Shown here: piece after piece, positions 43,560 through 52,527 of the stretch
Layout: each line of letters opens with the position of its first letter
How positions within the stretch are numbered: the stretch's first letter is position 1
Assembly (NCBI RefSeq): GCF_003003275.1
Contig: NZ_PVTO01000018.1
Location: 1 to 53,827 of the forward strand
Source of the DNA: Alkalibacterium olivapovliticus
GTDB taxonomy: Bacteria; Bacillota; Bacilli; Lactobacillales; Carnobacteriaceae_A
Direction: 5' to 3'
Length of the DNA stretch: 53,827 nt
Program-made: the position numbers and the translations under genes
Notes under the pieces: generated by a model
The model's input: the letters and a program-made list of their open reading frames with translations, nothing else
Database searches by the model: none
Told to the model about the DNA's origin: nothing

Positions 43560-44162
43560 ATGTCATTAAAATTATCGATCATCTATTATAGCTCAACAGG
43601 AACAAACTTCCAGATGGCTCAGTGGGCTAAAGCTGCTGCAGAAGCAAAAGGGGCAGAGGTCCGTTTAGTTAAAGTCACTGAACTGGCACCTATGGGCGCA
43701 ATCGAATCCAACCCAGCCTGGAAAGCACACTACGACGCAACTAAAGATATTCCAGAAGCTTCTTCTGACGATATCACATCAGCAGACGCTATTTTGTTCA
43801 GTGCACCTTCACGTTTCGGAACAATGCCTGCACAATTGAAACAGTTCATTGATTCTCAAGGCGGATTATGGGCAAGTGGACAAACGGTCAATAAAGTGGT
43901 CAGTGCCATGACTTCAGCTCAGAACCCACATGGTGGTCAGGAAGCAACGATCTTGTCACTTTACACCTCTATGATGCACTGGGGAGCAATCATCGTGACT
44001 CCTGGTTATTCAGATCCTGTATTGTTCGGAGCAGGCGGAAATCCATACGGAACCTCTGTAACAGTGAATGGCGAAGGCGAAATGCAGGAAGACGTTAAAG
44101 GCGCAGTTGAACATCAGGTTAACCGTACGTTAGACATTACGTCAAAAATCGTTAACGGCTAG
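43560..44162 (+). CDS. wrbA: WrbA-like NAD(P)H:quinone oxidoreductase
   Basis: Flavodoxin-fold enzyme of 200 aa that reduces quinones by two electrons and protects against oxidative stress. FMN phosphate loop YYSSTGTNFQMAQW at the N-terminus, then LFSAPSRFGTMPAQLKQFID and the family's WGAIIVTPGYSD and GGNPYGTS segments. Length and order match WrbA. AAAAAGGAG precedes ATG. Monocistronic with a strong terminator. Confidence 0.93.
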   Translation: MSLKLSIIYYSSTGTNFQMAQWAKAAAEAKGAEVRLVKVTELAPMGAIESNPAWKAHYDATKDIPEASSDDITSADAILFSAPSRFGTMPAQLKQFIDSQGGLWASGQTVNKVVSAMTSAQNPHGGQEATILSLYTSMMHWGAIIVTPGYSDPVLFGAGGNPYGTSVTVNGEGEMQEDVKGAVEHQVNRTLDITSKIVNG

Positions 44163-44178
44163 CATTAATATATTTTTA

Positions 44179-44214
44179 AAAAGGAACCAGCTGCCTCAGC
44201 AGCTGGTTCCTTTT
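44179..44214. terminator. Bidirectional terminator, wrbA / XRE gene
   Basis: Perfect 16-bp arms (44179-44194 and 44199-44214, AAAAGGAACCAGCTGC) with a CTCA loop. Confidence 0.93.
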
Positions 44215-44238
44215 GTCTATGGCTCTATTCCGACTGGT

Positions 44239-45090
44239 CTATTGTGTCAGTTCCAGTTTTTCCTTAGCCAATTTTGTGATCAGCAGATACTTCTCGTTCT
44301 GCTGGATATCAAAAATGGTTTGGGCTTTCTGGTATGCTTCCACAGCCTCTTCAGTTTGTCCCAGATTTTCAAGGCTATACCCCTTATAATATAAAAAATC
44401 GCCCAGCAGAAACAGTGTTTTCTTCTCTATCACGAGTTCCAGCCCCTGCATGACCTTATCCAGACAGTCCGCATACTTGCCTTTTCTTGACAGACAGATT
44501 GAATAATTCAGAAGCAGCTTGGCTTTCTTTTCATGATTCATCCACTCTGCAAATGAATCGAATCCTTTTTGATAATAGGCTTCTGCCTTAGCATAATCCT
44601 TTTTCCTGAGATACTGATTGCCAATACTGTCGATTACTTCAACGCGGAGTTCCCCGTTTTTCACTCCTGTTTCCATTTTGATCAGATACTCTAAGGCCTT
44701 GTCATTGTCCCCATCCCTATAGCCAAATAATAGACCTTTTATCCAGTCGAAAAAATCTTTGTCTTCTCCGACAGTATTCTCTATCAGTTCCTCATTTGAT
44801 TCGATCAGATAAGAAACTGACTCGTACTCTCTTCTTTCCAGGTGCTGACGAATGATTTTACATAATTGTGCAGTTTTAGAATACCGGCTCTCAATAGAGT
44901 CTTCCCCGTAGAAGTAGTGAATTGAAACTTCTAAGCGTTCCGCCACTTTTTCCATCAACTCTCGGCTCGGTCTGACTTTCTTTTTTTCAATACGACTGAT
45001 CATTGCCTGCGTACAAATCCCGTCCGCAAGATCAGCTTGAGTCATTTTTATTTCTTTTCTCCTAGTTTTAATCTTCTCCCCTAATTTCAT
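44239..45090 (-). CDS. XRE-family regulator with TPR repeats
   Basis: 283-aa cytoplasmic regulator. The N-terminal HTH_3 domain (LGEKIKTRRKEIKMTQADLADG, AMISRIEKKKVRPS) is followed by an all-helical TPR region (for example YAKAEAYYQKGFDSFAEW and TEEAVEAYQKAQTIFD). This architecture is that of RRNPP-type regulators (PlcR, PrgX, Rgg), whose TPRs bind secreted signal peptides. No peptide-pheromone gene is seen next to it. A repeated TTATATTAA motif in its promoter (45107-45141) may be its own operator. Signal and targets unknown. Confidence 0.85.
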   Translation of the reverse strand: MKLGEKIKTRRKEIKMTQADLADGICTQAMISRIEKKKVRPSRELMEKVAERLEVSIHYFYGEDSIESRYSKTAQLCKIIRQHLERREYESVSYLIESNEELIENTVGEDKDFFDWIKGLLFGYRDGDNDKALEYLIKMETGVKNGELRVEVIDSIGNQYLRKKDYAKAEAYYQKGFDSFAEWMNHEKKAKLLLNYSICLSRKGKYADCLDKVMQGLELVIEKKTLFLLGDFLYYKGYSLENLGQTEEAVEAYQKAQTIFDIQQNEKYLLITKLAKEKLELTQ

Positions 45091-45106
45091 ACCCGAATTC
45101 CTCTCA

Positions 45107-45141
45107 TTATATTAACATTATAATATCAGTTATATTAAAAT
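45107..45141. promoter_or_regulatory. Direct repeat in the XRE-TPR promoter
   Basis: TTATATTAACAT (45107-45118) and TTATATTAAAAT (45130-45141), 23 bp apart, embedded in overlapping TATAAT-like sequences of the minus-strand promoter. Confidence 0.4.
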
Positions 45142-45183
45142 AGTATACACAAAATCTCATTTTTAATCTATAGATTTTCAAAC

Positions 45184-45219
45184 AAAAATGAAAGCAGCCT
45201 GAATTTATCTGCTTTCATT
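45184..45219 (-). terminator. Terminator of phoPR
   Basis: Minus-strand AATGAAAGCAG pairs with CTGCTTTCATT, then a T-rich run. Confidence 0.8.
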
Positions 45220-45260
45220 AAATGTGATTTTGTATTATACATAACTATTCATAAGCTTAA

Positions 45261-47033
45261 TCAATTGGATATTGGTAATATAACTCTGAAAATAGACCCT
45301 TTGTGTTCAGTGCTTTCCACTTCAATTCGCCCGTTATTATTCTCCACAATCCACTTGACGATTGATAATCCCAGACCAGTGCCCCCCATATTTCGACTTC
45401 TCGCCCGGTCCACTCTGTAGAATCGTTCAAAGATCCGATTTAACTGGTCCTGTGGTATACCTATACCCGTATCTTTTATGGTCAACACCACTTCAGTGTC
45501 TATTTTTTCAATTAGAACGGATACTTCACCATTTTGGGGCGTGTAGGATACGGCATTCGCCAGCAGATTGATGAAGATTTGTTTTAAATGACCCGGATCG
45601 ATAGTCAGTTCAGCCTGATCCCGGTCGGTCAACTGAACAGTAATCTGTTTAGCGTCGATTTTCTGGTGCAGTATTTGAATCACTTCTTCTGCAACTGCCT
45701 TGACCTTCACTTTTTCTCTAACGTCACTTACCTGCCTCTGTTCAAGTTTTGACAGATGTAAAATATCATTGACCATCGCATCAAGTCTGCTGGATTCTTT
45801 ATAAATAATCTCGAGGAATTCCACCAAAACAGCTTCATCTTTAAGAGCACCATCAAGGAGCGTTTCACTGAACCCTTTGACTGCTGTAATAGGTGTCCTC
45901 AGTTCATGTGACACATTGGCTACGAAGTCTGATCTCACCTTCTCGAGGCGTCTGATTTCAGTAATGTCATAGACTAGCACGATATAATTGATGGTTTCCA
46001 GTGAATCGCTTATGACTGGTACCACGTTGACATCCACGATTTTCTCTTTCGGATAGATCATCTGGATTTCCCTGTTTTGAATTGTTTGAGTCTGCATTGC
46101 TTTTTCGATCATGGCTATCAAATCTGAACTGTGTAACCCCTCATAGAAAGGCCGATCCACTTTCCCAAATAAATCTTCCCCTAATACGTTAGTCATTGCG
46201 GGATTGATCATACTGATCGTTTTATCTTTCTCAACAACCAGTACACCGATTACTAGATGATTAATCAGTTCTTTCAGTTTCAGTTCGTTCTCTGTAATTT
46301 CGTTCATCTGACTGTTCAGATTGACAGCTAAATTATTTATGGACTGTCCCAATTCATCGACTTCTTTATAAGAAGAGGAATAATACCTGACATTGTAGTC
46401 CTGATAAGATAAGACGTCCGCAATTGTTTTAATATTGTTCAACGGTCTTGTGATTTTTCTTGTCCAGTATTGTGTATAAATCAGCGCCACCAGCACAGCT
46501 ATGACGATAAATATGAGCAATGCCTGAACCAGCTGATCTGTTACGCCTGACATGTCTTCGATCCGTTTGGATAGCCTTAAAAAGCCAATGACAGATCCGT
46601 CGGCATTGATAAGAGGAGTCGCTACATAATAAAGGGTATCCCCCGTACTTTCACTGGTTCGGCTGAAATCACCTATCGCCTCTCCCTCAATTGCCTGCTG
46701 GATCTCAGGACGGTCCCCATGATTTTCTAGAGTATCAATAGGGGCATGCGTGTCATACCATATCTCTCCATCGGTTCCGATCAGCGTGATCCTCTCTTCA
46801 ATAACTAAAGCTGTAGACTCCAGCTGTGCACTGATCATATCCAAGTCCGTTTCAGTTAAATCATTGCTGTCCAGCTGACTTTCCAGAGTTCTAAGCTGAA
46901 CGCTTAAATCGGTGCCCTGCTGAGTCAATGCCTGTCTTTCAATAATGGCGGTCGCCATATAGATGAAAAGAATAGAAAATACGACCAGGGTCAATGTGAG
47001 AAATCCGAGAATCCGAACCCGTAGCTGTTTCAT
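45261..47033 (-). CDS. phoR: Phosphate-sensing histidine kinase PhoR
   Basis: Membrane sensor kinase of 590 aa. TM1 (about 7-28), an extracytoplasmic PAS/Cache-like domain, TM2 (about 168-190), HAMP, a cytoplasmic PAS domain (LVVEKDKTISMINPAM), HisKA with FVANVSHELRTPITAVKGF (phospho-His near 376) and HATPase (NLLANAVSYTP, DTGIGIP, GTGLGLSIVKW). The order is that of PhoR/PnpS and WalK-like kinases; location next to pst-phoU decides for PhoR. It overlaps phoP by ATGA. Confidence 0.9.
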   Translation of the reverse strand: MKQLRVRILGFLTLTLVVFSILFIYMATAIIERQALTQQGTDLSVQLRTLESQLDSNDLTETDLDMISAQLESTALVIEERITLIGTDGEIWYDTHAPIDTLENHGDRPEIQQAIEGEAIGDFSRTSESTGDTLYYVATPLINADGSVIGFLRLSKRIEDMSGVTDQLVQALLIFIVIAVLVALIYTQYWTRKITRPLNNIKTIADVLSYQDYNVRYYSSSYKEVDELGQSINNLAVNLNSQMNEITENELKLKELINHLVIGVLVVEKDKTISMINPAMTNVLGEDLFGKVDRPFYEGLHSSDLIAMIEKAMQTQTIQNREIQMIYPKEKIVDVNVVPVISDSLETINYIVLVYDITEIRRLEKVRSDFVANVSHELRTPITAVKGFSETLLDGALKDEAVLVEFLEIIYKESSRLDAMVNDILHLSKLEQRQVSDVREKVKVKAVAEEVIQILHQKIDAKQITVQLTDRDQAELTIDPGHLKQIFINLLANAVSYTPQNGEVSVLIEKIDTEVVLTIKDTGIGIPQDQLNRIFERFYRVDRARSRNMGGTGLGLSIVKWIVENNNGRIEVESTEHKGSIFRVILPISN

Positions 47034-47737
47034 TTTGGAACCTCAAATTTATAACCGAATCCTCTAGCCGTTTTAATATAGACAGGAATTTTCGGATTCT
47101 CTTCGATTTTCTCCCGGAGATGACTGACATGAACATCCACTATCCTAGTCTCGCCAGAATAATCATAATCCCAGACAGCCAGCAGCAGTTGTTCCCTGCT
47201 GAGTATTCGGTTTTTATGCTTGGCCAGATACAGTAACAGCTCAAATTCTTTTGGTGTGAATTCAATCAGTTTCCCTTTAAGGTACACTTCGTATTTATCA
47301 GGGTAAATCGTCAAATCATTTAGGACGAGCTCCTCTTCGCTGACGTCTAGTGACGACTCTTTAACTTCACTCTTATTCGACCGTCTTAATATAGCTTTTA
47401 TCCGGGCAACCACTTCACGTGGACTGAACGGTTTAGTAATGTAATCATCTGCACCGATTTCAAGCCCAATTATTTTATCAATCTCTGAGTCTTTAGCGGT
47501 CAGCATAATAATGGGCGTGTCATTTTTTTCCTGCTTTAATTCTCTGCAGATATCCATGCCATCTTTTCCCGGCAGCATCAAATCCAGCAGAATAATCGTA
47601 TACTCACTGGACAACGCTCTTTTTAGTCCTTCATTGCCATCCGTCACGACATCTACTTCATATCCTTCTTTGACCAGATTATATTCAAGCAACTTTCCAA
47701 TAGACAAATCATCTTCTACTACCAATACTTTTTTCAT
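47030..47737 (-). CDS. phoP: Response regulator PhoP
   Basis: OmpR/PhoB-family regulator of 235 aa. Receiver domain with the DD pair at 9-10, phospho-Asp52 (LLDLMLPG) and Lys in ITKPFSPRE; C-terminal winged helix with EFELLLYLAKHKNRILSREQLL and DVHVSHLREKI. The ATG at 47737 is preferred to 47749 because GGAG lies eight bases before it. Divergent from pstS, whose promoter has PHO-box repeats, the expected target. Confidence 0.9.
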   Translation of the reverse strand: MKKVLVVEDDLSIGKLLEYNLVKEGYEVDVVTDGNEGLKRALSSEYTIILLDLMLPGKDGMDICRELKQEKNDTPIIMLTAKDSEIDKIIGLEIGADDYITKPFSPREVVARIKAILRRSNKSEVKESSLDVSEEELVLNDLTIYPDKYEVYLKGKLIEFTPKEFELLLYLAKHKNRILSREQLLLAVWDYDYSGETRIVDVHVSHLREKIEENPKIPVYIKTARGFGYKFEVPK

Positions 47738-47853
47738 CTGATTCTCCATTCACATCTTTTTGATTTTCCTTTTATTTTTCATTTGTTTCATTATAGAATC
47801 AAGCAATATCTCTTTACTTCTGGACTCATTCTAAATAGGGGGTGTCTATTCCA

Positions 47854-47871
47854 TACCTTAATAATAAGGTA
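47854..47871. promoter_or_regulatory. Palindrome between phoP and pstS
   Basis: TACCTTA-ATAA-TAAGGTA, perfect 7-bp arms, about 120 bp upstream of phoP and 135 bp upstream of pstS. Not a PHO box; possible operator of another regulator. Confidence 0.35.
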
Positions 47872-47903
47872 AACATAGGCGGTTTAACATACATCTTCTA
47901 AAA

Positions 47904-47931
47904 TTTACATTCTTTTTACATTAAATTTTCA
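47904..47931 (+). promoter_or_regulatory. PHO box upstream of pstS
   Basis: TTTACA (47904-47909) and TTTACA (47915-47920), exactly 11 bp apart, then TTTTCA (47926-47931) at the same step; a related TTAACA lies at 47884. This is the TT(A/T/C)ACA-N5 direct-repeat layout bound by PhoP in Bacillus. Confidence 0.8.
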
Positions 47932-48006
47932 ACTCCTTAATTATAAGGGGTTATTATAAGGGTGTAGACAAGAGAAACCAAACTATTATAAAAAGAGGGA
48001 TAATTG

Positions 48007-49005
48007 ATGAGAATGAATAAATCAATGAAATACGGAACTATTTTAAGTATGGCATTACTGTTAGCTGCTTGTGGAAATGAAACAGCAGACGGCGGAAACA
48101 CTGAAGATACCGGAAGCGAAGATACAGAAACTGAAGGAACTGCAGAAGAAGGTACTGGTGATATTTCCGGTTCTGTTCAAATAGATGGTTCTTCAACTGT
48201 ATTCCCAATCTTAGAAGCAGTAGGCGAAGAATTCTCGATAGCTTATCCTGATGTTCAGGCTACAATCGGTATTTCTGGTACTGGCGGCGGAATGGAACGC
48301 TTTATCGCTGGCGAAACGGATATCGCTAACGCTTCCCGTCCAATGAAAGATGAAGAAGCTGAACTTTTAGAAGAAGCTGGCATTGAATTCACTGAGTTTC
48401 AAATCGCTTTAGATGGTTTATCAGTTGTTGTGAACTCTGAAAATGACTGGGTCGATTACCTGACTCTGGAAGAACTTGCCATGATTTGGTTGGATAGCAG
48501 CGACGTTGAAACATGGGCGGATGTTAGAGAAGGCTGGCCGGATGAAGAAATCCTGTTATTCAGCCCTGGTACTGACTCTGGAACTTACGATTACTTCGAT
48601 GAAGTTATCTTGGACGGCGAACAAATTGACCGACAAGCTACTTTATCTGAAGATGATAACGTCTTAGTTCAAGGAACAGCCGGTTCATTAAACGGATTAG
48701 CCTACTTCGGTTATGCCTATTACGCAGAAAATCAGGACACTGTTAAAATCGTTCCTATTGAAAACAGCGAAGGTGAAGCTGTTACTCCGGATGATCAAAC
48801 TGTACAAGACGGATCATACGAACCATTATCAAGACCATTATTCATCTACGTCAGAAATGACTCCGTGAGTGAAGATGATGCAGTATATGAATTCACTAAA
48901 TATACACTTGAAATGGCTGGAGAAATGGCCAGTGAAGTAGGCTATGTCGCTTTGGATGATGCCATCTACGAAGAAAATCTGGAACTGCTTGAATCATTAA
49001 GATAA
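48007..49005 (+). CDS. pstS: Phosphate-binding lipoprotein
   Basis: Secreted lipoprotein of 332 aa with lipobox LAAC near residue 20 and a very acidic linker. The mature PBP-like domain carries DGSSTVFPI (phosphate-binding Ser/Thr), GISGTGGGMERFIAGETDIANASRPM and FSPGTDSGTYDYF (second phosphate contact). It delivers phosphate to PstCA. ATG 48007 is chosen because GAGGG lies seven bases before it; the TTG at 48004 is less likely. First gene of pstS-pstC-pstA-pstB-phoU. Confidence 0.95.
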   Translation: MRMNKSMKYGTILSMALLLAACGNETADGGNTEDTGSEDTETEGTAEEGTGDISGSVQIDGSSTVFPILEAVGEEFSIAYPDVQATIGISGTGGGMERFIAGETDIANASRPMKDEEAELLEEAGIEFTEFQIALDGLSVVVNSENDWVDYLTLEELAMIWLDSSDVETWADVREGWPDEEILLFSPGTDSGTYDYFDEVILDGEQIDRQATLSEDDNVLVQGTAGSLNGLAYFGYAYYAENQDTVKIVPIENSEGEAVTPDDQTVQDGSYEPLSRPLFIYVRNDSVSEDDAVYEFTKYTLEMAGEMASEVGYVALDDAIYEENLELLESLR

Positions 49006-49031
49006 AACCACCGATTTAATTTATAAGATGT

Positions 49032-49059
49032 CCCCCGATACTTAATCGGGGGCATTTTT
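49032..49059 (+). terminator. Attenuator between pstS and pstC
   Basis: CCCCCGAT (49032-49039) pairs with ATCGGGGG (49045-49052), then CATTTTT. The stable hairpin with a short U-run likely stops part of the transcripts, so that PstS is made in excess. Confidence 0.75.
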
Positions 49060-49074
49060 CTAGGAGTGAATACC

Positions 49075-50004
49075 TTGCAACCAACCATACGTGAACTGAT
49101 CAAAGAAAAAAAACAAGCACGATCCTCTAATAGCAGAATCGAAAAAACCATGCCTAAAGTGTTCTTTCTCATGGCTGCTTTTTCTATTTTAGTCACCATC
49201 GGTATTGTGTATACCCTATTAATTGAAACATTTTACTTCTTTACTCAAGTGTCCTTTGTAGACTTCATAACAGGTACAGAATGGTATCCGTTTTTCGGAA
49301 ATGATCCCAGTTTTGGTATTTGGCCATTGGTATCGGGTACCTTTACTATAGCTGCAATAGCTATGATGGTAGCTGTTCCTCTTGGACTTAGCTCTGCTGT
49401 TTATCTGAGTGAGTATGCCAGTGAACGAAACAGAAAAATTATTAAACCGATTCTAGAGGTACTGGCAGGCGTCCCGACCGTTGTTTACGGTCTTTTTGCT
49501 TTAACGTTCGTAACGCCTTTACTGCAAAGTTTTATCCCTACTTTACCTATTTTTAATGCCTTAAGTCCTGGTATTGTTGTAGGGATCATGATTATCCCTC
49601 AAGTCGCCTCTTTATCTCAAGAAGCCATGAATGCTGTTCCTCAAGCTATGCGTGATGGGGCATTTGCACTGGGTGCCACACGACTGGAAGTTGCGCTGAA
49701 AATAGTTATACCGGGTTCATTGAGTGGGATCATCTCTTCTTTAGTTTTAGCCTTGTCTAGAGCTATCGGTGAAACGATGATTGTAGCTACAGCTGCCGGA
49801 TCAACGCCAAATATGGGATTCAATCCGACAGAATCGATACAGACTATGACAGCTTATATTGTACAGGTCAGTATGGGTGATGCCACATTCGGGTCCACTA
49901 TTTACTACAGTATTTATGCAGTAGGCATGTTGCTTTTTGTATTCACTCTTTTAATGAATATAATTGCCAACTACTTTTCTCGCAGGTTTAGGGAGGTTTA
50001 CTAA
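49075..50004 (+). CDS. pstC: Phosphate ABC permease PstC
   Basis: Membrane permease of 309 aa with six helices and the PstC-type loop GTEWYPFFGNDPSFGIWPLVSGT; coupling motif QAMRDGAFALGATRLEVALKIVIPG. I start it at TTG 49075, with GGAG eight bases before; the GTG at 49066 would overlap that site. Stop and start of pstA overlap by one base (TAATG). Confidence 0.93.
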   Translation: MQPTIRELIKEKKQARSSNSRIEKTMPKVFFLMAAFSILVTIGIVYTLLIETFYFFTQVSFVDFITGTEWYPFFGNDPSFGIWPLVSGTFTIAAIAMMVAVPLGLSSAVYLSEYASERNRKIIKPILEVLAGVPTVVYGLFALTFVTPLLQSFIPTLPIFNALSPGIVVGIMIIPQVASLSQEAMNAVPQAMRDGAFALGATRLEVALKIVIPGSLSGIISSLVLALSRAIGETMIVATAAGSTPNMGFNPTESIQTMTAYIVQVSMGDATFGSTIYYSIYAVGMLLFVFTLLMNIIANYFSRRFREVY

Positions 50005-50882
50005 TGAAAGAGAAACGGATCGTTATCAACGAGAACAAAACCAATCGCCGCGTAGCCTACAACAAAATTGGTCGTGTGCTGTTCTTCTTATCTACAGCAT
50101 TTGGAATGATTGTCTTAGCCACCTTGCTTATTCGAATTTTCACACAGGGGATCGGCTATTTAAACTGGAATTTTCTGACAAACTACGCATCTAGACGTCC
50201 TGAAGACGCTGGTATTAAAGCGGCCATCGCCGGTACAGTCTGGGTAATGGGCATAACTATCCCGGTATCACTGATTTTAGGTGTAGGAACGGCTATTTAT
50301 CTGGAAGAATACGCTCCAAGAAACAGACTGACTCGGTTTATAGAATTGAACATTTCCAATCTAGCGGGTGTCCCTTCAGTTGTCTTTGGACTATTGGGTC
50401 TGACCGTATTTGTTCGATTTTTTGCAATGGGAAGAAGTATATTAGCAGGTGGACTAACTATGTCTTTACTGATTCTTCCTATTATTGTAGTAGCTGCTAA
50501 GGAAGCTATTCGCTCGATTCCACAAGAACAGTATGAAGCAGCCTATGCGATGGGCGCTACAAAATGGCAAATCATTAGAACTGTTGTCCTACCGGCAGCC
50601 ACACCTGGAATTTTAACAGGCGCTATATTATCCCTATCCCGTGCAGTAGGTGAGACAGCATCTCTACTGATGATTGGGGCCATGGCCTTTATTGCTTATC
50701 TACCGGATTCTATTTATTCAAGTTTTACGGTGTTACCTATTCAAATATTCAACTGGGCCGGAAGACCCCAAGCTGCTTTCCAAGCCGTAGCAGCAGCGGG
50801 AAGTATCGTATTATTAGTCATACTGATTCTTATGAACTCTCTCGCCATCGTCATCCGAAACAAATATACTAAACGCTATTAA
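50004..50882 (+). CDS. pstA: Phosphate ABC permease PstA
   Basis: Membrane permease of 292 aa, six helices, with the PstA signature [23 protein letters not shown] and coupling motif [21 protein letters not shown]. It forms the channel with PstC. Translationally coupled to pstC and 14 bp before the pstB start. Confidence 0.94.
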   Translation: MKEKRIVINENKTNRRVAYNKIGRVLFFLSTAFGMIVLATLLIRIFTQGIGYLNWNFLTNYASRRPEDAGIKAAIAGTVWVMGITIPVSLILGVGTAIYLEEYAPRNRLTRFIELNISNLAGVPSVVFGLLGLTVFVRFFAMGRSILAGGLTMSLLILPIIVVAAKEAIRSIPQEQYEAAYAMGATKWQIIRTVVLPAATPGILTGAILSLSRAVGETASLLMIGAMAFIAYLPDSIYSSFTVLPIQIFNWAGRPQAAFQAVAAAGSIVLLVILILMNSLAIVIRNKYTKRY

Positions 50883-50896
50883 CCATGGAGGTCATT

Positions 50897-51670
50897 ATGA
50901 AAAATCAAGAATCAGAAAAATTAATCTATTCCGTGAAAGATTTTAATTTGTGGTATGGAGATACTCACGCCTTAAAAGATATTTCACTAGATATCCCGCA
51001 TAAACAAGTGACAGCCATCATCGGCCCTTCAGGATGCGGTAAATCTACATTTATTAAAACGTTGAACCGCATGGTTGAATTAGTGCCATCGGTTAAAATG
51101 AAAGGAGACATAAACTACAAAGAATCTAATATTTTCGATTCTAAATCAAGCGTTGAAACGCTAAGAACGGAAGTCGGCATGGTTTTTCAAAAACCAAATC
51201 CTTTTCCGAAATCTATCTATGATAACATTGCCTATGGCCCGCGGATACATGGGATTAAAAACAAAACGATTCTAAATGAAGTAGTTGAAAAAAGTTTGAA
51301 AGGGGCGGCACTGTGGGATGAAGTTAAAGACCGCTTAAACGAGAATGCCTTCGGACTTTCTGGAGGACAGCAGCAGCGTCTTTGCATAGCCAGAGCCCTT
51401 GCGGTTGAACCTGATGTTATTTTGATGGATGAACCTACATCAGCTCTGGATCCTCTATCTACAGCTAAAGTTGAAGATCTGATCCAGGAACTGAAAAAAG
51501 ATTACAGTATTATTATCGTGACACATAACATGCAGCAGGCTGCCCGAATTTCAGATAAAACAGCTTTCTTTTTAAATGGAGAGGTTGTAGAATTCGATGC
51601 AACTGAGAAAATGTATTCAAATCCGAATGATAAGCGTACAGATGATTATATCTCTGGTAAATTTGGATAA
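50897..51670 (+). CDS. pstB: Phosphate ABC ATPase PstB
   Basis: ATPase of 257 aa: Walker [11 protein letters not shown]-loop [21 protein letters not shown] (family hallmark), signature LSGGQQQR, Walker [13 protein letters not shown], switch His in [11 protein letters not shown] 50897 is used since GGAGG lies just before it; the ATG at 50885 would include that site. One pstB only, unlike streptococci and enterococci with two. Confidence 0.95.
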   Translation: MKNQESEKLIYSVKDFNLWYGDTHALKDISLDIPHKQVTAIIGPSGCGKSTFIKTLNRMVELVPSVKMKGDINYKESNIFDSKSSVETLRTEVGMVFQKPNPFPKSIYDNIAYGPRIHGIKNKTILNEVVEKSLKGAALWDEVKDRLNENAFGLSGGQQQRLCIARALAVEPDVILMDEPTSALDPLSTAKVEDLIQELKKDYSIIIVTHNMQQAARISDKTAFFLNGEVVEFDATEKMYSNPNDKRTDDYISGKFG

Positions 51671-51746
51671 GATTAGATAAAATCATTAAAACATTATGCT
51701 ACCAGCTTTTAAATATGCCAGAAAATAATCAAATGAGGTGAGCAAT

Positions 51747-52430
51747 TTGAGAAAAGTATTTGAAGAAGAATTAAAAAATTTACACTATCAATTTTCCCAG
51801 ATGGGGCTAATGGTCTCGGAATCGATTTACAAATCAGTTAAAGCTTTTACTTCTCACGACAAAGAATTAGCTAAAAGCATTATACTGAACGACCCGGTCA
51901 TCAATGAACTACAAGTTAAAGTGGAAAGAAAATCTATTGAACTGATTGCGCTGCAGCAACCTGTTTCAAGTGACCTGAGACGGATTATTACTGTTATGAA
52001 AGCCTGTGCCGATTTGGAGCGAATGGGCGATCACGCTGTAAATATTGCCAAGGCAACTATCCGTGGAAAAGGCAATAAGCGAAATTATGCTATCGAGCAA
52101 AATCTAGCCGATATGGCAGATGACGTTAAAATATTAGTTGAAAAAGTACTGACTGCCTACGTAGAACTAGATATTGCAGCAGCAAAAGATATCGCTGCTC
52201 AAGACAATACGATTGATGAGATGGCATTTAAAATACATGCTGAGACTGTAGACGAAATGAAAAAAGATCCTGAGCTCGTTTTAGGCGCAACTAACTACAT
52301 TTTAGTTGCTGGAAATCTGGAACGGATTAGTGATTACGTCACAAATATCTGTGAATGGATCGTCTATTTGGAAACAGGCACAATCACTGAACTGAATACA
52401 CACAATACGCTGGATGATCCCATACTTTAA
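51747..52430 (+). CDS. phoU: Phosphate regulator PhoU
   Basis: Cytoplasmic 227-aa protein of two three-helix bundles, each with the E(D)xxxD-type metal motif (ACADLERMGDHAVNIAK and VAGNLERISDYVTNIC). It links the Pst transporter to PhoR and keeps the kinase off when phosphate is ample. TTG 51747 is preferred, six bases after GAGGTG. Last gene of the pst operon. Confidence 0.93.
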   Translation: MRKVFEEELKNLHYQFSQMGLMVSESIYKSVKAFTSHDKELAKSIILNDPVINELQVKVERKSIELIALQQPVSSDLRRIITVMKACADLERMGDHAVNIAKATIRGKGNKRNYAIEQNLADMADDVKILVEKVLTAYVELDIAAAKDIAAQDNTIDEMAFKIHAETVDEMKKDPELVLGATNYILVAGNLERISDYVTNICEWIVYLETGTITELNTHNTLDDPIL

Positions 52431-52436
52431 GGGCTC

Positions 52437-52502
52437 AAAAAAAGGCTGCTTCATTGCTAAAAGTCCCCCTTACACTTTTAGCAGCTGATGCAGCCTTTTT
52501 AT
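52437..52502. terminator. Bidirectional terminator, phoU / mscS
   Basis: Outer AAAAAGGCTGC with GCAGCCTTTTT and inner GCTAAAAGT with ACTTTTAGC form one long stem; U-run on both strands. Confidence 0.9.
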
Positions 52503-52527
52503 TTAGAATACAGTTTCTAACACTTAA

